Made by a program: the position numbers and the translations under genes. The notes under the pieces were generated by a model, which was given only the letters and a program-made list of their open reading frames with translations, was not told the origin of the DNA and did not search any database. Of a DNA stretch of 28,042 nt, positions 22,560-28,042 are shown one piece after another. The number at the start of each line of letters is the position of its first letter. The first letter of the stretch is position 1. The DNA lies in contig JABUQX010118750.1 of NCBI GenBank assembly GCA_015478945.1, positions 1 through 28,042 on the forward strand, read 5' to 3'. This DNA comes from Trachelipus rathkii (taxonomy: Eukaryota; Arthropoda; Malacostraca; Isopoda; Trachelipodidae).

Positions 22560-25500
22560 AATTAAGAGAAGCAAATGCTTGAAGAATATGAAAATAAACG
22601 CGCTTTAACATGATGAATTGTTTAAGAGTAACACGCCACAATAATTTCTCAAATGGTTTGATAAAAATTCTATGAGTTAGAGAAAAACGTGGGAAAGCTT
22701 TTCTGCTATCCTTCTTTGGTTTACAGTTATATTTTCCAATCAAAATACATTTATTTTAAAAGCAATTTTTATGTACATTAATATGTTTGTGATAGAAATA
22801 GAGCTGATTCAGTCTATGGATCTATCAGATGCTCTCGATATATAGATCGTCTTGTTTAATCCTATATATCTAATGCCCAATACTCTTAAATATAGGTTGA
22901 TAATATTTAAGAGCCGAGAAGTAAATTGACAGTTGTCATCTCTCCAATTATAATAAGATCGTTTGAAGATTTAAGAACAACCTTTAGATATAATATTGAT
23001 GATAAATTCAGCAATTTTCAAAGACTAATAGATATTGAAAATATATTCTTATAGACATCCAAATAATTCAAATTATTCCTAACAACAGCTTATTTTCACT
23101 ATAGCAAAATTGGAATGTAGTAAAATTTACGTATAAGCGTCACCAACTAACAATACAAATTTGAAGATAAATTATTCGCGAGACTTAATAATCGAACTTA
23201 TAGCAACCATAGAATGTTTTAGTATAATTGATAATCAAATTTCAATCGACATAAATCGTACACATTTTATAGAGCGCACTTGTTCTCTTAGGAATGTTTG
23301 TTAATTATTTGAATTGTTGAGCAAAAAATATCACCAAAGGCATCTTAATCTCAGACTTGAAGGAATATCGGATTCAAATATTAATTCCTGTATATCAAAG
23401 ATGGTCAGTTCTTTGCATCTTCCCAAAACTCAATATAGAGAATATACTACATGTTGAAATGTTGAAATGTTAATAAAAAGCAATAAAATTCGGAGATAAC
23501 TTGTTCTCGTAGTAGTTTCAACAACGTTTGAAATGTAATAGAGATCACACACACCTGTTAAATACACTATAATAGTAAAAATTCCTTATTTAAGCTTTAG
23601 GCATTATTCTTTTTTTTGATATAAAACAATAGCGCATTTACAAGTGAATACTATCTACACTAAAAGCTATATTCTGATTTCAAGATTGCATTTGTGATAC
23701 AATAAACAAACTCTGTGATTTAAAGAAACATTCAATCTTTTAATTTAATAACAAGAAGCGTCAATTTCTTAAGACAATGTTCGCATAAACTATGCTTAGG
23801 TTAAAAATATACAGTACTTGTCTTATAGGTATTGTCTATTTCTAATCTTTGTAAGATAGAGATGCACAATCAAATAGAAACACCGTAAATTATTTTTTTT
23901 ACAAAGTGAACGCTCTCTTAAGAGATTAATTTATATCCATTGAGATATTAAGGATAATTTTCCGACACAATAAGTATTAGAGAATTATTTATCTTGGTAT
24001 AAAACTTAAAATCTATATCCAAATTAGTTTGAAGTTTTGAGAGATGTAAGGATACATCATTGTACTAATATATCGTGAGTATACTTTAGAGAAACAGACT
24101 TAAAATAGCTAATTGTATATGAAATTCAACCTTAGTACACATAGACGCTTGTAATTTTAGAAATATCCAAATTTAATTTGATTTATTAAACACAATCTAG
24201 TGTTTTCACTTCAAACTAAGCTTGAAATAATTTATTCCGGTTATACATAAACAATGCACACAAATTATTTTAAAGAAATTATTTAACTCAAATATATGAA
24301 GAGGAACTTACACGACGCATGTCCACTAGGAAAACTCAGATAACTACTTTTTACATCAAATACAACGTAGTTTTTCTCAAATTGTGATTGAAAAACATAA
24401 AATAAAAATGACAAACAAAACTATTAATAATCAAAAAAGCGTAATTTTTAGAAGTTCTCTATAAATTGTTTCTAGTAATAATACACACGCGTTATTAAAC
24501 AACTAATTAATTGTAAGATATTTACCTGGAATATATATTTTCAAAAATCGCTTAGAAATATATTGATAGGTGTAAAAATGCTGCGATTAAAACAAGGTTT
24601 ACAGATTGGTTCATTAATCACTCTCGTAAAATAGCTAGAAGTTAAATTTAATTAACGACATATCGCTCTGTCTAGAACTTTTTAGTAAATAGCATAATTA
24701 TCTTTATTATCTGTATAAACTTCATAAACAACTATAACTTCTAGTGTATTTCTCAAACTGAATCGGAGAGATAAATTGTAGTCCAGTTAAAAGACTCAAT
24801 TTTATAGCAAAAATAATCTGATACAAATTATTAATTATAAAACTATTATAAATTAATACAGTAGTTATTTACTAATTAAGCTAATATATATCAATATTAC
24901 AACCATACGTTTCTAGCTTTATATGTACTGCCTAAACTATTAGAGCAATTTCAAATGAATACTATATCTCTCTACTTTTTCTGTTTTCTTCTCTATATGA
25001 GAAATAGGCATTTTCCAAGTGAAACACATTAAGCAACTTAGCTTTGCAGTGAAAAATAATGTTAAAAAAACGTATCGAAATATTTATATCAAAAATATAT
25101 CTTAAAATAAGATTTACTATATAAATATATTTTGGGAGAGATCTCGGAGCAGTGAACAAATATTTTGGAAATATTATCGGCTACTATATATAAAACGAAT
25201 GCAATTAATAGACAAACTCTATAGTACATTGAGATTAAATTTACAGAAAATTCACGTCTTTCGCTGTAACTTTTATTGGAAGCTTTAAATTTATATGAAA
25301 ATTCTTTAATCACATTAAATTATACAGGTTTTTCCATATAAGCACCTGCAGCTAAGGAAAATTAAATTTATGTATAGAATTTATACCATTCTATATTTAA
25401 GATGTACCTATTAAGATAATAATGCTATTATCAATATTGAACGTACATTCTCTCTAAAGATGATAAAGAATCCACGTAACATCTTATAAGTTAGAATATA

Positions 25501-28042
25501 CTAATTCCGAATCTCTCTTGTTACAATGCTTTTTGAAATTGCATTTCGAATTTAAGAAAGACAAGTGCGTAATTTTATGCACCATATATAGAAACTTTTT
25601 GAATAATATTAAATTTAGCAATTTGATAATCTAATTATTTTAAAAATTTCAGCAAATGAATTCAAATGTTGAAACTTATAGGGAGAAATAAATCGTATAC
25701 GTTTTGTAGTATAATAGAGTTCTTTATAATGATAAACTAGATAAATGATGAGAGATAATTTAGATCAATAAAAGACGGTTCAATTTAGACAAACTTAAAG
25801 TTACTATGTATATAATTATTTCGTAATAACATTATTCAGTGTTTCTTCTCTTGAAAGTCTCGAGAGCTATTTCGAATGAAATTCTAACATTATTTTAATT
25901 TTCAATCAAAAAAGAATACTGTAAGAATCCAGTAATAAAATCTCCTTTCAATATTTATGAGAACGTAAGTACATTAAGGCCTTGAAGACTACTTTCCAAT
26001 ATATAGCTATGTAATATATTAGAAACGTTACAGAACATCGTACTTATAGAGTCTAGCATTGTATTATGTGTGAAAAATTTAAATGCAAATTAAAAACATT
26101 ACTTTTATTTGGCATTTTGAAACAGATGTATGTATATAAAATGTGTATTATATGAGTGTTTCCACTTAATAATGAAGGAAATATTTTTAAATCATATACT
26201 AGTTAAAAACAATCATCAAGTCAATATATAATAATTGAAAATAATTACCAAAAATCTCAAAATCTAATCGCTACACTTTTTTTCTGAAGACTTTCCCAGA
26301 GGTCGTGAGGGACATGTTGTTAAATTGTCGCGTTGCTTTTTGCTTGAGAAATTACAATATATATATTATAATCTCTTAAAGGAAAACATGTTAGAGAAAA
26401 ATGCGGGAGTGCATTATTTTATGTAAGTCAAAATTGTAAAACTGATTGCTTCTTGATAAATGACAACCGCGTTAAGAAGTCTTTAATTCTTGATAACAAT
26501 TTAACTATCGCGATACTTTGGCGGAAATATGTTCAAATGATATAATAGACAATGTTAATGATTTGAGAAAATAATTGTATCCATTATAAGCAATATACGG
26601 CTTATAATTTGTATGTGAAAATTTTAGAGTCTCAACGCAAGATAACAGCTAATTTTTAGGGTAAGGAAAATATGGAATGGGGAACTGAACTTTTGAGATA
26701 TTAAAAACGAGCATTGTTTTCTAACACAATATCGCTAACATGAACGATAGAAAACTTATGTCGCTATTATTGATATATTACAAAAATACACCAAGACTAT
26801 TGGAAAAAATTTACCGTTCATTATATTAAAAAAAACATATTTTAACTATATTTTTAATGACAAGTTGGTTTACATAACTTTTGCTGTCTTTTTTATCATA
26901 ATATTATTATTACTTGACGGAGAACAGTTTTTATAGAGAATATGTGGTCTATGATTGTTAGGTCGTCTTTGTATTATATTTTATTAGTAGTGAGCTAAGT
27001 TGTATATTATTCAAAATTTTGCATGAGAATATATAAGCAGCGGTGAAAAATTTTAAGCGAGCAACCAAATTTATCTAAAAGATGATTAACACAAACGAAC
27101 AGATTAATTATTTTTTTTTATTAACGTTTTGATATTTAGTGAAAAATTCTTAGAAAATGTAAAAAAATCTGATATAGAAAAAGAGAAATATACATAAGGG
27201 GGGGTGTGTTTTTCACTACACTAAATTGTAGATAAACTATTTTGGTGATTGAGAAATATAATATATACTAAGGAAGATAAAATTGCGGTAAAAGAATTTT
27301 GTTTACATGAAAGTTATAATAAAAAAACGGATTTTATATTTTTTAATATAATACATAAGTTGGATTTAAATACAAACACTAATGTAATTAAAGGTACTAA
27401 TAATTTAAATCATTTATATAGATTCGAAAGCTTTATAATGAACAAATAAATATTGGCATTGAGATATCTAATTTGCATTCTAAAGCAGACAACGTGAATT
27501 AATTTTAGATTGCTCTATTTTTTCTTTTTCAAATGCGAAAAAAACAACACAACTACTTTCAATTTGAAAGATGTTATTTTTTCCTTAGGCTCTGTTAATT
27601 ATTAACTTTTTGACAAATAGCTATTAATAGTCCAAATTAATGAAAAAACCGCACCAAACATATAATTTATTTCTAACTAATGTTTCTAAAGTGCAATGAA
27701 TTGTATATTAAAGAGGTAACACCATCGTTGTAACAAAAAAGTCTACAATTCTAATGAACTTATTTTTAGCTTTTATAATTTCATACATCCTTTTTGATTG
27801 GGGGGTCTGCAGCCTTTGTTCTAGATAATTGTTGAATAGTGATTTATCAAAGATGTTTAGAGAAAAAAATAAAATAAGGTCTTTGAAAGCTAATTTTTTT
27901 TGTTTTAAGCTTACTTTATTAAGGGAGAGCTAGTAGTCTTAAAAGAAAATTTTGTTTTTAATGTGAAATTTTTAAAAGAAAAAGGCTAGATTTATTGTTA
28001 AAAGAACGTTAAATTTTTTTTTTTAACATTTATTTCAAAATA
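22560..28042. other. A/T-rich spacer to the end of the window
   Basis: Uniformly A/T-rich with no (AT)n block as dense as upstream. Open frames are short: 22558-22743 and 25089-25313 on the minus strand, and 27249-27449 on the + strand, which is Asn/Lys/Ile-rich with a TTG start. None has a motif I know. A small tandem of GTTGAAAT occurs at 23454-23470. Poly-T and poly-A runs increase after 27880. No RNA gene, repeat family or regulatory site could be supported. Confidence 0.5.

Noticed and set aside
1..28042. CRISPR array, tRNA or rRNA genes
   Set aside because: I scanned for regularly spaced direct repeats, T-loop-like GGTTCRANNCC words and conserved rRNA stretches and saw none that hold up.

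Overview
This window looks like non-coding or gene-poor DNA from a eukaryote, most likely an invertebrate animal. It is very A+T-rich (roughly three quarters A+T by eye). It has long (AT)n and (AAT)n/(TTA)n tracts, no operon-like gene packing, no ribosomal or transfer RNA genes I could recognise, and no intact protein gene. The longest uninterrupted reading frames are about 60-130 codons. Most have no ATG and look like chance products of local base skew. The animal assignment rests on one decayed gene whose peptide motifs I recall from large, uncharacterised multi-copy families in invertebrate predicted proteomes. That is memory, not a database search.

Layout. 1-360: a G/C-rich island with dense G-tracts. 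361-3797: A/T-rich spacer. The part at 860-2360 has many more G than C on the + strand and holds a small cluster of CCGG-type repeats (1283-1351). 3798-3843: a perfect 46-bp palindrome running into a TTA-rich microsatellite. 4210-6230: a decayed, nested inverted repeat (A...C | D'...B') standing out by higher G+C and interrupted by a block of AT simple sequence. 6300-9900: spacer with an (AAT)n tract, GA-rich stretches and small hairpins. 9913-11174: on the minus strand, a pseudogene of the multi-copy family, with several frameshifts and stops. 11175-21300: mostly A/T-rich spacer, including a hairpin cluster (15050-15179) and an extreme AT block (about 18480-20620). 21338-21395: a short second fragment of the same pseudogene family, in the opposite orientation, with 43 bases identical to the first. 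22428-22548: two small tandem arrays, one of CACNN-type pentamers. 22560-28042: A/T-rich spacer with nothing I can call.

There is no working gene set here to describe as a system. What can be said is about mobile or repeated DNA: at least two families are present (the pseudogene family and the 4.2-6.2 kb inverted-repeat family), and both are old and broken. The most useful leads are the 43-base exact match between the two distant pseudogene fragments, and the reconstructed history of the inverted repeat, in which about 670 extra bases, mostly AT-rich, lie in only one arm.
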